A stretch of 64,000 nt of DNA from Zasmidium citrigriseum (taxonomy: Eukaryota; Ascomycota; Dothideomycetes; Mycosphaerellales; Mycosphaerellaceae), in NCBI GenBank assembly GCA_002786025.1, contig NHNW01000005.1, positions 1,108,975 through 1,172,974 of the forward strand. Reading direction: 5' to 3'. Positions 34,104 to 44,400 of the stretch are shown here, one piece after another. Position 1 is the first letter of the stretch, and each line of letters starts with the position of its first letter. The notes below the pieces were generated by a model. That model saw nothing but the letters and a program-made list of their open reading frames with translations, was not told the DNA's origin and did no database searches. The translations under genes and the position numbers were made by a program.

Positions 34104-35177
34104 ACTACATTGATTTCAGTCTACGATTTTCTACGGCTTGCGGACAGCTTCACCTTGTGTGGGAGAGAACGGAACGACCGGACATGCTGCAGCAGGCACG
34201 AAGAAGAATGCCTTTGGATGCCCGAGCTTCTTTGATAGCGTTCATGCGGCTCGAGAGGATATCCGGCGTCGGAAGATGGAAGGGTTCACTACCAAGTAAT
34301 GGGATCACACCATGGTATGGATAATATCTGAGATGGTGCTGGCTCGAGGCCCGAGGAGAAGCATTTAATGGGCGTCTGGGCAGGAGTCCTTTCCCACTTG
34401 ATTCTTGTACGTGTATAGCTGAGTAAATGAGAGATTCCCCAGTTTTGAAAGAAGATGATGACCGTTTCCCAAAGCAAGAGCAATTCGCGAAGAAATGGAA
34501 TTCTTCACACGTGAGCTGATGCAGCAGGAGCGACACCCCAGTCAAACTTTATTCACACTTCAATCAACCCTACCACCGCTACCGAAATCCCTCCAGACCC
34601 TACGCTACACAATCTCTCGACTCTGCGGCTGACGGCCCCATATCGATGACCGGACGAGTGATACAGCAGGATTTTCGCTTCGTCGTTGTCATGTACCATC
34701 AAAACGATCGAAGATGACACTTCTGGGCTTATTAACCATGCAGATAGGCGAGCCTGGAGAGTGATTTTCTGATGAGGAGAGAAAGGGCGAGACTCTTGAA
34801 GTCAATCGTTCGTTGGGCAGACGAATTGCATGGCCATGGATGGGTCGCTCTGCTCCGGGCAAGCTTGGGGTTGATATGAATGAACAAAGGCAAAATTTGG
34901 AATGAGGGTTTCGTGTCGTAGGTAAGCTTAGTTGTGATGACTGATGAGAGGCTTGTCTTGTCGAGGATGTGAGTGCCAGCACTCTCCTGGGAAGTTGCTC
35001 TGGGGATCGTCGGTCAGCCCGATTGGCAGCATGCTGTCAGCCCTGTGGATTGGGGGACCCGCGCGCACTTGCCAACGAGGCGAGGGATGGGTTTGGGGAG
35101 TATAAATGTCTCGATGGGTGCCAACCGTGCGATTGTTATGATAATCGTTTTGAAGCATCGACGAAGAATCCACCGCG
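34104..35177. other. Intergenic with TATA box of the monooxygenase gene
   Basis: About 1.07 kb without a recognisable gene. TATAAATG at 35101-35108 lies 77 nt before the start codon at 35178 and is a likely TATA box. The rest is unassigned. Confidence 0.5.
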
Positions 35178-37011
35178 ATGGAGAAAGCAGAGCACTTCCA
35201 GGTTGTTTTTGTTGGCGCTGGTAGGTTGACTTTGCTCAAAGCACAATACAGTCGTACCATCAACTAATAACTCTATAGGTCTCTCCAGTCTCGGCGCCGC
35301 AAAAGCATACACCCAATGCGCTCCAGATACCAAGCTCGTCATTCTGGACTCGAACAAGACCCTTGGCGGTGTGTGGAGCGAAGACAACGTCTATCCTGGC
35401 CTTCGAACGAACAATCTGTTTGGATCGCTGGAGTTTCCCGACTTTCCTTTTCCGAACGACATTGGGGCTAAGGAAGGTGAACATATTCCCGGCGAAGCGC
35501 TGCACAAGTACATGCTTCTATATGCCGAGAAGTTCGATTTGTCTCGGAGGTTCAGGGGCCAGACTACGGTGCTGGAGGCGGAAAAGATGGATGATGGCTG
35601 GAAATTGCTCGTCGAGACGAGAGGAAACAAATACACGCTCACAACGGAGAAGCTTGTCATAGGCACTGGAACAATCTCGCGGCCGCTGAAGATGCGTATT
35701 CAAGGAGACGAGGAATACAATGCAACTTTGATCCATGCTAGCACGCTCGCAAGAGAAGCACCTGCTGTTGCAAAGGATCCGAAAGTCGAGCGGGTTACCA
35801 TCTACGGCGGCTCAAAGTTCGGCTGGGATTCAGTGTATCGATTTGCTTCTGCTGGCAAGGAGATCGACTGGGTGATTCGCAAGTCGGGGCATGGACCTAC
35901 CTGGATGGCGAATATCATTGCCAAGTTGCCTATCATTGGAGAGGTGAGAGCTGAGAACTTGGTCACGACACGCTTTTTGCAATGGTTCAGCCCCTTCCCC
36001 TGGGTTCTCGATGGCAGTGGCTGGTGGAGAGCCTTCCTGCAGCGAACATGGATCGGCCAGAAGATCATGGCCGGGTTCTGGGCGAACATGGGCAACGACA
36101 TACAATCGCAAGCCGGCCTTCAGAACCACCCAGCTCTCAAAGCCCTGCATCCGGACTGTGCCTTCTTCGATATCGCGTCCAGTTTCGGCGCTCTTAACTA
36201 CCCAACCGACATCCTCGACTTCGTACGATCAGGCCAAGTCAAAGTCTACCGCGAAGACATCTCCCACCTCTCGAACCACACCGTTCACCTCGCCGACGGC
36301 TCCTCCCTCCCCTCCGACGCCTTCATTGCCAGCACCGGCTGGCAATGGCAACCGACACTGACCTTCAAACCCACCTCTTTACACTCCGACCTCGGAATCC
36401 CCAGCAGCGATCTCACCTCCGACCAGAAAGCCCTTTGGGCAGAATACGACGCCCATGCAGACGCCTACATCACAAAGAACTTTCCCTACCTCAGCACCCG
36501 TCCCCAACCCCCCAAACCCTCCGAACTTGCCAAAGCGAACCCCTACTCCAACCTCCCGGACGAGAAGAAACTAGACTGCACCCCCCTCCGCCTCTACCGC
36601 ACAATCGCCCCCCCAAACCTCCCCTCCAGAGACCTCGCCTTCGTCGGCTTCGGCGTCAACATCTCCCACACGCTCAAAACGGAACTCACCGGTCTCTGGA
36701 TCTACGCCTACTTCCACGACCTCCTTTCCCACTACCCCTCCTCGCAAGACGAAGTGTACTACGAGACGAGTCTGATGCAGAGGTGGAGTGTGCGGAGGCA
36801 TTCGTATGGTTTTGGGGCGAGGTTTGTGGATTTTATGTGGGATGCTATTCCTTTTAATGATTTGCTTATGAGGGATTTGGGGTTGGAGGGAAGCAGGAAG
36901 GGGAGTGCGTGGAGGGAGGCGTTTGAGGCTTATGGGCATGCGGATTATAGAGGGGTTACGGGGGAGTGGCTGGAGATGAGGAAAGCTGAAGTGAAGCTGA
37001 AGGAGATCTAG
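35178..37011 (+). CDS. FAD-dependent monooxygenase-like protein
   Basis: Flavoprotein of 591 residues from exons 35178-35220 and 35279-37011. The intron splits the FAD-binding Rossmann loop: VVFVGAG|LSSLGAAKAY. The FAD domain continues with LVILDSNKTLGGVWSEDNVYPGLRTNNLFGSLEFPDFPFP, the usual start of flavin-binding (FMO and Baeyer-Villiger type) oxygenases. VIGTGTISRP corresponds to the conserved ATG-type strand. The second dinucleotide-binding loop is VTIYGGSKFGWDSVYRFASAGKEIDWVIRKSGHGPTWM, a G-G-S-K form common in a fungal subgroup rather than the classic GxGxxG. A hydrophobic stretch near 450-500 may anchor the protein to a membrane. It probably oxidises a small lipophilic compound with NADPH and O2; the substrate is unknown. 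There is no obvious metabolite-cluster neighbour. Confidence 0.82.
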
Positions 37012-37425
37012 GTGAGTTGGTGTGGACCTTAGGGAGTGGTGCTGATGTTGATGCTGATTCTGAGGTGTAGGTATATGTACATCTTGCTCCTCCCTGCTCG
37101 TCCGTGGGGTATATCAATGCTCTCTATGACTGCTACTTTGTTCTTCTCGGTCGACCTTGAGTCGGGAGATCAGATCGTGCAGCCTGGACAGGATGCACTG
37201 ATTTGGTCGCAGATCGGTTTCTCGGGGACGATGCTTACCGCCTTTCATCATCACACCCTTGACGAAGCATCGGACGGTATTGCCTCTGAGTCTCCGAGGC
37301 GTTACCGCGATACGATGCTGATACTTCGTCATCCCGGTGTATGGCTCCGATGTCATGTCTGAAGATCGTCTCATTTCAAGTCAGCAAGATCGCCAGCAGG
37401 GGTTTGCGTTGACACTCACGGCACA
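37012..37425. other. Convergent 3' flank, no gene seen
   Basis: About 0.4 kb between the monooxygenase gene (+) and the first BTB gene (-). Nothing recognisable. Confidence 0.5.
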
Positions 37426-38195
37426 TCACTCCCCCTTCAACCTCTTCCTAGCCGGCTCCTGTCTTCCACACTGCTCCTTCGCCTCATGCTCATGAAACTC
37501 ACAAGTCCCCACCTGTGCCATCGTCTTCACCGTCGCCTGCACCAACTCCTTGACCCTCCTTCCAAAGTCCTCGAAGAACTTCGTCGGGACGACCCCATGC
37601 GTTCCGCAAATCATTTCGTAATACTTTGGATCCTCCTCTCGTGCATAGATCTCCACGAGGACCTTCTGCAATCGCACAGCTTTGCTGGCCGGGGTCTCTC
37701 GGTAGCCTTCGTATGCAATGTTGAGGCAATTTGCATTGGGAAGCTTCTTCGCTCCTGGTGGTCTAGACGACCGGGCTTCGTGGAGAACGGCACTGATGAT
37801 AGTGTCTCGGAATTTCTTGTCATTCAGCTGGATGCCAAGGAAGTAGAGTTCTGCTAAGAATCTGTAATCATCGCCGAAGGCTGCTTTGGCCCGTAGTATG
37901 CCTGTGTAAAGCCAGTTGATGTATACGTTGAAGTCGGAATGGTCGATAGCCGGGAATTCGAGCTTGTTGATCTTCGGGGAGGCGAGGGCTTTGATGAGAA
38001 CTTCGGAGGATGTGGTGAGGACGTCTCTGTGAATTCCGTATTCGTGGTTGTTGGCGCCTACGATGACTTTGATGATGGAGGCGAATCTGCAGCTGGGGGT
38101 TGTTCGTCAGTCGAGGTTTGAGATAGTCTCATTTGGACTGTGATTTACCAGACGTTCTCGTCGAATGGAGCGTACGGTAGCATGGCATCGCTCAT
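37426..38195 (-). CDS. BTB/POZ-domain protein A (first of five paralogues)
   Basis: Exons 38195-38149 and 38092-37426 encode 237 residues. The first exon is 47 nt (MSDAMLPYAPFDENV) and ends in phase 2. The BTB fold is visible as VIVGANNHEYGIHRDVLTTSSEVLIKAL, then FPAIDHSDFNVYINWLYTGIL, the H-x-x-x-L and Y-x-x-W-L-Y-x-G core. Helices RFLAELYFLGIQLNDKKFRDTIISAVL and LQKVLVEIYARE follow. The C-terminus is CEFHEHEAKEQCGRQEPARKRLKGE: a C-x2-H-x-H-x5-C motif before a basic tail that looks like a nuclear localisation signal. BTB domains dimerise or bind cullin-3; which applies here is unknown. It is the left-most of five same-strand paralogues and is 528 bp from the next. Confidence 0.82.
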
Positions 38196-38723
38196 TCTGC
38201 TTTCGCCGTAAGGATTTGTTACAATCCTTTATAGCTTTGTTGGGTTTTTGTGTGTTGTCGTTGGTGGTGTAGGATTGTGTTGAGTTAAAAGAAGGTGGGT
38301 GGCGAGGTTGAAGATGCAGCTACTTAGACTTCATGGGTCCTTCCCAAGTGAGGATGGAGTCATAAGTTGTGAGATTACTTGGTAAGTAGAGGCGTGGGAA
38401 TGCACTGCAACCCCGTGATCATGTGAGCAAGGAGTAAGGCAGTAGGATTAAAGTTTGACGCTAAACAGCAAATTGCATGTGATGCTCGATTGCGTCTTGG
38501 CCACTACATCAAACACTTCTACAGGCTTCTTGCTTATGCTTCTTTACTCTCAAAATCGCACACTCGTATGTTCTACGTCTGCTGGAGGCAATTCAGCTAC
38601 GAATGTGGCCCACTCCTAAAACACCGAGATTGGCCATCATTCGATTTCGCAGCAACAAGCCTTACCGCCAACCGATCCCCTCAACCTCCCTTCCAATGCA
38701 CTTCTCCTTTCTCACATTCTCTC
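38196..38723. other. Gap between BTB genes A and B
   Basis: About 0.5 kb with no gene; it serves as the promoter of gene A and 3' flank of gene B. Confidence 0.5.
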
Positions 38724-39547
38724 TTACTCCTCCATCTCATTCATCTCCTCCTTAAACTTCCTCTTCCTCGCATTTTCCTGCGGCACAATCGTATTCATCA
38801 TGTTCCTTACCTCATTGATCCCGTCCTCGCCCAGCACAGTCTCCTTCGGTGTCCCGCTCCCAAACACACACTCGAGCAGATCCTCCAGAAACATCTTCGG
38901 GAAGTCGTCCCGCTTGTCGTTGATGAAGTTGGTATCCATCCGCCGCAGGACCATGGCGACGAGCAGGTTGCGTAGACAGGAGTTGGATTTTGCCTGATCG
39001 TAGACGATGGCGATGGAGTCGTCGCCTGGGAGGTAGGCGTCGTGGTTGCGGTAGTTGCTGTTGTCTGGTAGACGGTCAGTAGATCTTTTCGTGTTTGCAT
39101 CTGCTCTTTGAGATCTTACTGTACTTCGCAACCATGGCATAGAAGACGGCGTCGCGGAATGGCTTGTCGAGAAAATCCTCGCTCAGGAGGTAGAGGCGGA
39201 GAAGAGTCTTGTACTCTTCTTGCTGGTCGGTCGTCTGAGTTGGTAGGGTCTTATTGATGAGCCAATTCATGTAGATATTGAAGTCTTTGGCGTCGACGCC
39301 CTCCAGCGTCGGATGCATCCCCAAGAGCAACGTCGGTTCCGTGAAGGAGGAGAGGAGGTTCGATGATTCCGACAGTGCATCTTTTGGAATGGAGAAGCGC
39401 TGTTGGTCAGGTTTCTTTCCGGTCGTGATGATGAGTGATTGGGAGCGGAAGCTGTGAGCAATGTTAGTCCAATTCACGCAGCAGGTATGAGGAGATGTCA
39501 TACTCCGTCTCCTGGAAGCTTGCGACCCGGCAATCAGCGTTCTCCAT
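38724..39547 (-). CDS. BTB/POZ-domain protein B
   Basis: Three exons, 39547-39504, 39451-39120 and 39064-38724, encode 238 residues. The 44-nt first exon (MENADCRVASFQET) ends in phase 2 as in the neighbouring genes; a second intron, unique to this copy, splits AKYN|NSNYRNH. The BTB part has SLIITTGKKPDQQRFSIPKDALSESSNLL and FNIYMNWLINKTLPT, with an altered Y-x-x-W-L-Y-x-G core (YMNWLINK). The C-terminal helices (MVLRRMDTNFINDKRDDFPKMFLEDLLECVFG) are followed by ENARKRKFKEEMNEMEE; the Cys/His motif seen in A, C and D is absent. It is the second most divergent member and may have changed partners. Function unknown. Confidence 0.78.
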
Positions 39548-40241
39548 CGTGAAGGGCAGACAAGTGATTTCGGATAGTGAGATTGTGCATGTCACTTGTC
39601 GGGGTCTCGATCATGTGCGGAGGGGCAAAAGCTCAGGAGAGCTTTCGGCGTTTGTCGTCTTGGCAACTTGGCGCATGTGAAAGTCCCCAAAAAGGAAGGA
39701 ACAAGACAAACGTCGAATATACTTGGTCGAAACATTGATTAAAAGAAGAAAAGTATATGAATCCGGGATGGCTTGCTGGACAAGGAAGACCAGGTGCCTC
39801 AATGTGCCGATTCCAGTCCATTTAAGTCACACCCACGCCGTTTGCTGACCTGGAAATCTGATCTAGATATTTCTCCAGATGTCTATTCTTTCGAGGACAG
39901 ACTAGATGGTACAATATCTCGTTCTACGAGGAGATTTAAACATCGTTTAGTGCCTGCCGAGCTGGAGACCGTGGAGTGGAAATAAGGTTTGGCGCTAGAC
40001 GGGAATTCACATGTGATGCTTGGTTTCATACAAAACGCTTTTAATGAGCTACTAATGGAGACATGTACCCTATCCAAAGCTCAAATTCATATCGATCTCG
40101 GTCTCTCAATTGCATGTCCCTTCTCCCCAACGTCAAGCTTCAAACCGAGGCTCCGATGCTGCAATCATTAGCATACTGCTGTGTTCGATTCTTTTCACAA
40201 ACTTACCCTTGGGTTTGGTTGTGGCTCCATAGAGTCGGCTG
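39548..40241. other. Gap between BTB genes B and C
   Basis: About 0.7 kb with no supported gene. Short open frames are unrelated to the BTB family. Confidence 0.5.
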
Positions 40242-41033
40242 TCAATTCAGACGACGACGCTTCCGAGCTGCTTCCTGCTTCGGACAGTCTCCCTCGCTGA
40301 CGTGCTTGTGGAACTCGCAGGCATCGAGATCTGGCAGTATCTTGCGTGCTCTCATGAGCTTCTGGACCAAGTCCTTAACGAAAGTCCGAGGCAATTCATC
40401 GTCCAGTAGCATCTCGTCCAACTTATGCTCGTCTGGCTCTCGCGCAAAGATCTCCACGAGAGCCTTCCGTAGGGTCAAAGCGGCGTCTGCTGGAATCTCA
40501 GGACCGTCTTCGTAGGCGTGCTTGATGTCGATGGCATCTGGGAGTCGTGAGTACGTGGTAGCTTCGCATGCCTTCTCTAGTATAGCACTGAGGACGGTGT
40601 TGCAGTACTTGATGTCCTTTAGTGTGGCGCCCGTAAGGTAGGCTTTGATGAGGTAATAGTACTCGTCGTCTTCCTCAACAACTACGTCACGCTCATCGTC
40701 CATTCCGTACATTCTCGTCTTCAAGCTGCCGGTGTAAAGCCAGTCGAGGTAGGTTTCCAAGCACCAGTGTAGAATGTTGTCGATTTGAGACTCTCTTGTA
40801 TCCAGGGACCCAAAGATATTCCTAAAGACGCCTGAAGTGCGGGTAATGACATCGCGGTGGACTGTGAACTTCGAAGGTCTGCCGAATTTCATGGCAATGA
40901 TTCTGACGGTGTGATGGTCCCCGAACCTGTCGATGTGCAGTCAGCTTCCGCCCTTCTTTGCAAATGAGGCCGTCCCATTGTCGCACGTAATGCGGGAGTC
41001 TTCTTTCTCGCGGAGGACTGTTGGCTCTGCCAT
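40242..41033 (-). CDS. BTB/POZ-domain protein C
   Basis: Exons 41033-40987 and 40926-40242 encode 243 residues. The first exon is again 47 nt (MAEPTVLREKEDSRI plus two bases) and phase 2. Its donor is GTGCGA, weaker than the others, but the branch-like GCTGAC and the acceptor ACAG fit, and the join gives ITFGDHHTVRIIAMKFGRPSKFTVHRDVITRTSGVFRNIFG. The BTB core is LHWCLETYLDWLYTGSL. An acidic loop (DDERDVVVEEDDEY) is inserted before the C-terminal helices, which include LTLRKALVEIFARE. The end is CEFHKHVSEGDCPKQEAARKRRRLN, the same C-x2-H-x-H-x5-C motif and basic tail as in gene A. Nuclear location is inferred from the tail. Function unknown. Confidence 0.8.
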
Positions 41034-41567
41034 AGCCGCAGTGATTATGTACGACCTTAGTCACTGACGCTCTATCGCCGATGATCTTGGTAGTAACCAA
41101 CTCTCTGCTTCGTCACTGGTGGAGTATGCGGTCGAGAAAGAAGATGAAGTTTCAAGTTGAAGAGCAGATCTCATAACCGAACTCTTTGCATGTGAGACTG
41201 TCTTCACTTGCCTTCAGCTGACGAAAAGACGCTGATGCTCTGACGACAAAGTCTCTGCCAAGTCTTCAGCTGGTTTGCATGTGATTTTGAAGCTAGCCAA
41301 GATCGTGGCCTGCTGATGGGATAGGATCGTGATGATAAATGGAATTCTCGAATATAAATATAATGAAATGTACATAGAGAAATCCGAGGAACGCCGAAGC
41401 TGTGGTTTCTCATGGAGGGAGAGTCCTCCCTTGAAAGATAATTGTGATAGGGTTCATTTGGCCTCCCTTCGCATGTCGAACTGCTGCTCTTGCTTCATTA
41501 GCTTGCTGCTTCTTCATATTCCAGGATTGGACTTACTCCCAGGACCTCATGGTCAAAGTATCATCTC
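41034..41567. other. Gap between BTB genes C and D
   Basis: About 0.5 kb, somewhat AT-rich near 41330-41370 (ATATAAATATAATG). No gene is seen. Confidence 0.5.
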
Positions 41568-42331
41568 TCAATCCTCCCGTCTCCGCTTCCTAGCCGGCTC
41601 TTGTGTGCCGCAGTCTTCGCCCTCGTGCTCGTGGAACTTGCACACATCGACCTCCGCCACCATCTCCCGCCCCTTGACGAGCCTCAGCGCCAGATCTCGG
41701 ACGAACTCCTCGGGCGTCTTCTCGTCCTTCAGAACTTCCTCGACCTTGCTGGCATCGATATATCGAGCGAAGATCTCCACCAATGCGCTCGTCAACATCC
41801 CGCACTCTTTCGGGTCATATAGGCAGTACACCCTGTCGATTTCAGCACGACCAAGCATGTCTGTAGGCACTTGACCTTCCAACTCCTTTACCGTCTGGAA
41901 CATTGTAGTGATGATGGCGTCGCAGTACTTGCTGTCTTTCAATTCATGACCCAGAAAGTAGGCGTGAATGAGCTCGAAGAACTTTGGCGAGGGGTCGTTG
42001 CCCTTGATGCGCAGAATGCCGGTGTGCAGCCAGTTCAGATAGATGTTCATCTCGAGGGGCCTGAAATCCCTCAAGACTGCTCCCTTGGTCGTTGGATCTG
42101 CAAATGCTTGCTTGAGCCATTCGGAAGAGGCGCAAATGACTCCGCGGTCGACGGTGAAGTGGCTTGAGCCGGCGGGATAGGGGTGATCGATTGTGATGGT
42201 CACAACCTCCCCAAACTGAAAGCTGTTGCCCCGTCGTTAGAATTGGTGGTCGAGATTCAAGGATGGGTGTTGCGGGTTTCTCACTCGATGCAGTCTCTAG
42301 AAGGAGCGCATTGCACTGCTGCGGCTGGCAT
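41568..42331 (-). CDS. BTB/POZ-domain protein D
   Basis: Exons 42331-42285 and 42222-41568 encode 233 residues. The 47-nt first exon (MPAAAVQCAPSRDCI plus two bases) ends in phase 2 with donor GTGAGA. The BTB region is DFQFGEVVTITIDHPYPAGSSHFTVDRGVICASSEWLKQAF, then FRPLEMNIYLNWLHTGIL, where His replaces the usual Tyr of the core. The following helices are KFFELIHAYFLGHELKDSKYCDAIITTMF and LTSALVEIFARYI. The end is CKFHEHEGEDCGTQEPARKRRRED: C-x2-H-x-H-x4-C, then the basic tail. This is closest in its C-terminus to gene A. As with the others, BTB-mediated dimerisation is expected; the partner is unknown. Confidence 0.82.
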
Positions 42332-42633
42332 CGTGGCTTTTCTGTCGCTTCGAGACGACGATGTCTTGGTGGATGTGAATGTGGATTTTGGTTGCTGATG
42401 AGGTTGCGTGTCTTGTTGTGTTTTTGGTGATTGTAGGTGGACAAGATTGTCCAAGAAGGAAAAGTCACAGTCGACTTCTTCAAGTGAGTACAAGACGCTA
42501 GTGACGGCCAGGATTCAGTCTTGCATGTGATTGTCCAAATCAGCAGCTCAGTGAGCGATTGATCGATTGGAAAATTAAGAAAGCTTGAAGACTCACCACA
42601 CTCGCTGTTCAACAACAGCTCTACTTTCATCAC
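42332..42633. other. Gap between BTB genes D and E
   Basis: About 0.3 kb with no gene; the promoter of D and 3' flank of E. Confidence 0.5.
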
Positions 42634-43407
42634 TCATCCTGAAACCCCCTTCCCATCACGCAACATAAATCTCCCCTTCTCCAACCCCTCTCCTGCCTCA
42701 ACAACCCTCCCCCTCATCAACTCCCCCAGCACCAAATCCACAAACCCCCTCTCCCGAATCTCCAAATGCTCTAAAGGTTCCGCGTACCGCACCCAAACCT
42801 TCACCAACATCTCCCTTCCCAGTAAACCCTCCTGACCAGTCCCGCAGTGCTTGAAGAAGGTATCGATCGTGAAGTTGCCAGGGAGACGGCCATGCTTGGG
42901 ATTTGTGGCAGGAGTCTCGATCTTGGTGAGGAAGGCGGAGAGGATGCTGTTTTGGAAGGAGGCGTCTTTGAGCGTAATGGCGAGCTGGTAGAGGCGGGCG
43001 AGGGTTGCGTATTCGGGGTCTTCTTCCCCTGCTGGAGGGGGTTTGATGTTGACCCCTCCGCTTTCTTCATCACTGCCTTCATCCCCCTCAGTACAATGGA
43101 GCTTGCCACTGTACAGCCAGTTGAAGTAGATGTTGAAGATTTCCGGAGATGTGCCAATGAGCCGCGGCATGGCGATGATCTGGAGGTCTTTGCGGGCATG
43201 TTTGTAATGGTTCTTGACGAGCAATGACGATTTGCAGATGAGGCGAGTGTGGATGACGAATTCGGCTTTGACTCTGCCGATTGTGAAGCGGACGAGGCGG
43301 GTGTCGTTGTGGAAACTGGAAATGTCAGCATTGTATATGACTGTAGCATGAGTGCGAGAGGCTTACTTTGTCACGGCGGAGCGTGGTTGGCGGTTGTCGT
43401 CCTCCAT
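42634..43407 (-). CDS. BTB/POZ-domain protein E (most divergent copy)
   Basis: Exons 43407-43367 and 43315-42634 encode 240 residues. The first exon is 41 nt (MEDDNRQPRSAVT plus two bases), phase 2, donor GTAAGC. The BTB part has NDTRLVRFTIGRVKAEFVIHTRLICKSSLL and FNIYFNWLYSGKLHC, the best-preserved Y-x-x-W-L-Y-x-G core in the set. An acidic, Pro-rich loop (EGDEGSDEESGGVNIKPPPAGEEDPEY) precedes the C-terminal helices. The Cys/His motif and basic tail of A, C and D are missing; the end is ...KGRFMLRDGKGVSG. The shared first-exon structure still ties it to the array. Function unknown. Confidence 0.8.
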
Positions 43408-43695
43408 GCTGTGGTCCTAGTGTGAGGTGTTGAAAACGTCGCTGTTGAACTGGTTGCCCTGAAAATGGTCGAGTTAATGGTGAGGACAGATCCAATGTTG
43501 CAAGTTTTAGAAATCAAAGAGCCGAGATGCCTAGATATGGGCGTGAAATAGTGAAGCCTGCTGCTCTCAATCAGCTGTCACTCACTTACCTCTTCATCAT
43601 ATGAAAGCGAAACTTGATCCAGACCTCATGAATCCACCACCCATCCATTACGAGACTGTTCATAACTTCGTAACACACTCTCCAATCTTCCAACC

Positions 43696-44400
43696 TCACA
43701 ACCCAACCATCGCCCCAAACGTAACAAGCAACCCCAAACCCGCCACAAAAAGTTGCCCAAATCCTACATGCTGCGCCTGCGCCGGCGCACCACTCCCGCC
43801 ATTCGTCGTCAAAGGCGCCGCATTGGAATTCCCAGGTCCCTCCTGCGCACCCGTCGAGCTACTCGAAGGCATCGTGGTCGTCATACTAGAGGTCTCGGAT
43901 CCAGAAGAAGAAGCTGTCGTCGAAGTTCCCGTCAGCGTCGTCGAGACCTGTGAGCCGCTACTGGTCAGCGGCGTGTTCTGTGTTTGCGTCTCACCTTGGC
44001 CGCTGGTCATTCCAGTGCTAGTAGTAGTGGAAGTGGTAGGAGTAAGTGGCGTATCCGGCGGCAGACTCGAACTCATATCCTGACTATTCGTCAAGATGAT
44101 CGAGGTCCCCGTCGGATGCCGCGTGGAATCGTATTGTACGCTCGGTGTAGTAGACATGCTTACAAATTCGTAGCTTGCGGTTGTTGTGCTGGCGACTAGG
44201 CCGTCGAAACCTAGGGAAAAGACTTCGCCGTCGCTGAGTGTGATGCCGTCGTGGCGAAAGGAGAGCGTTGTGCCGTCGACGACGGCGACGCCGGAGGTGG
44301 AGTAGGGGACTGTGGCTGTGACGGTTGTGTGCTCGAGGGTCAGGTAGGCGACGGTTTGGACGTTGTCTGCGGATGTTGTTGGTGAGGGTTGGGCGGCCAT
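43696..44400 (-). CDS. Ser/Thr-rich protein with C-terminal hydrophobic anchor
   Basis: Open frame of 234 residues with no visible intron. Residues 10-75 contain VAVVDGTTLSFRHDGITLSDGEVFSLGFDGLVA, related to a motif (V-x-G-T-T-L-S ... G-x-x-V-S-L-G-x-x-G-L-V) that occurs in fungal surface proteins. Residues about 90-205 are very rich in Ser, Thr and Gly, as in heavily O-glycosylated stalks. The end, GFGQLFVAGLGLLVTFGAMVGL, resembles a GPI-attachment signal. There is no N-terminal signal peptide at the chosen ATG (MAAQPSPTTSADN), and no signal-encoding exon could be found in the 700 bases upstream. Either the gene is 5'-truncated, an exon lies further away, or the protein is not secreted. Function unknown. 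Confidence 0.55.
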   Translation of the reverse strand: MAAQPSPTTSADNVQTVAYLTLEHTTVTATVPYSTSGVAVVDGTTLSFRHDGITLSDGEVFSLGFDGLVASTTTASYEFVSMSTTPSVQYDSTRHPTGTSIILTNSQDMSSSLPPDTPLTPTTSTTTSTGMTSGQGETQTQNTPLTSSGSQVSTTLTGTSTTASSSGSETSSMTTTMPSSSSTGAQEGPGNSNAAPLTTNGGSGAPAQAQHVGFGQLFVAGLGLLVTFGAMVGL

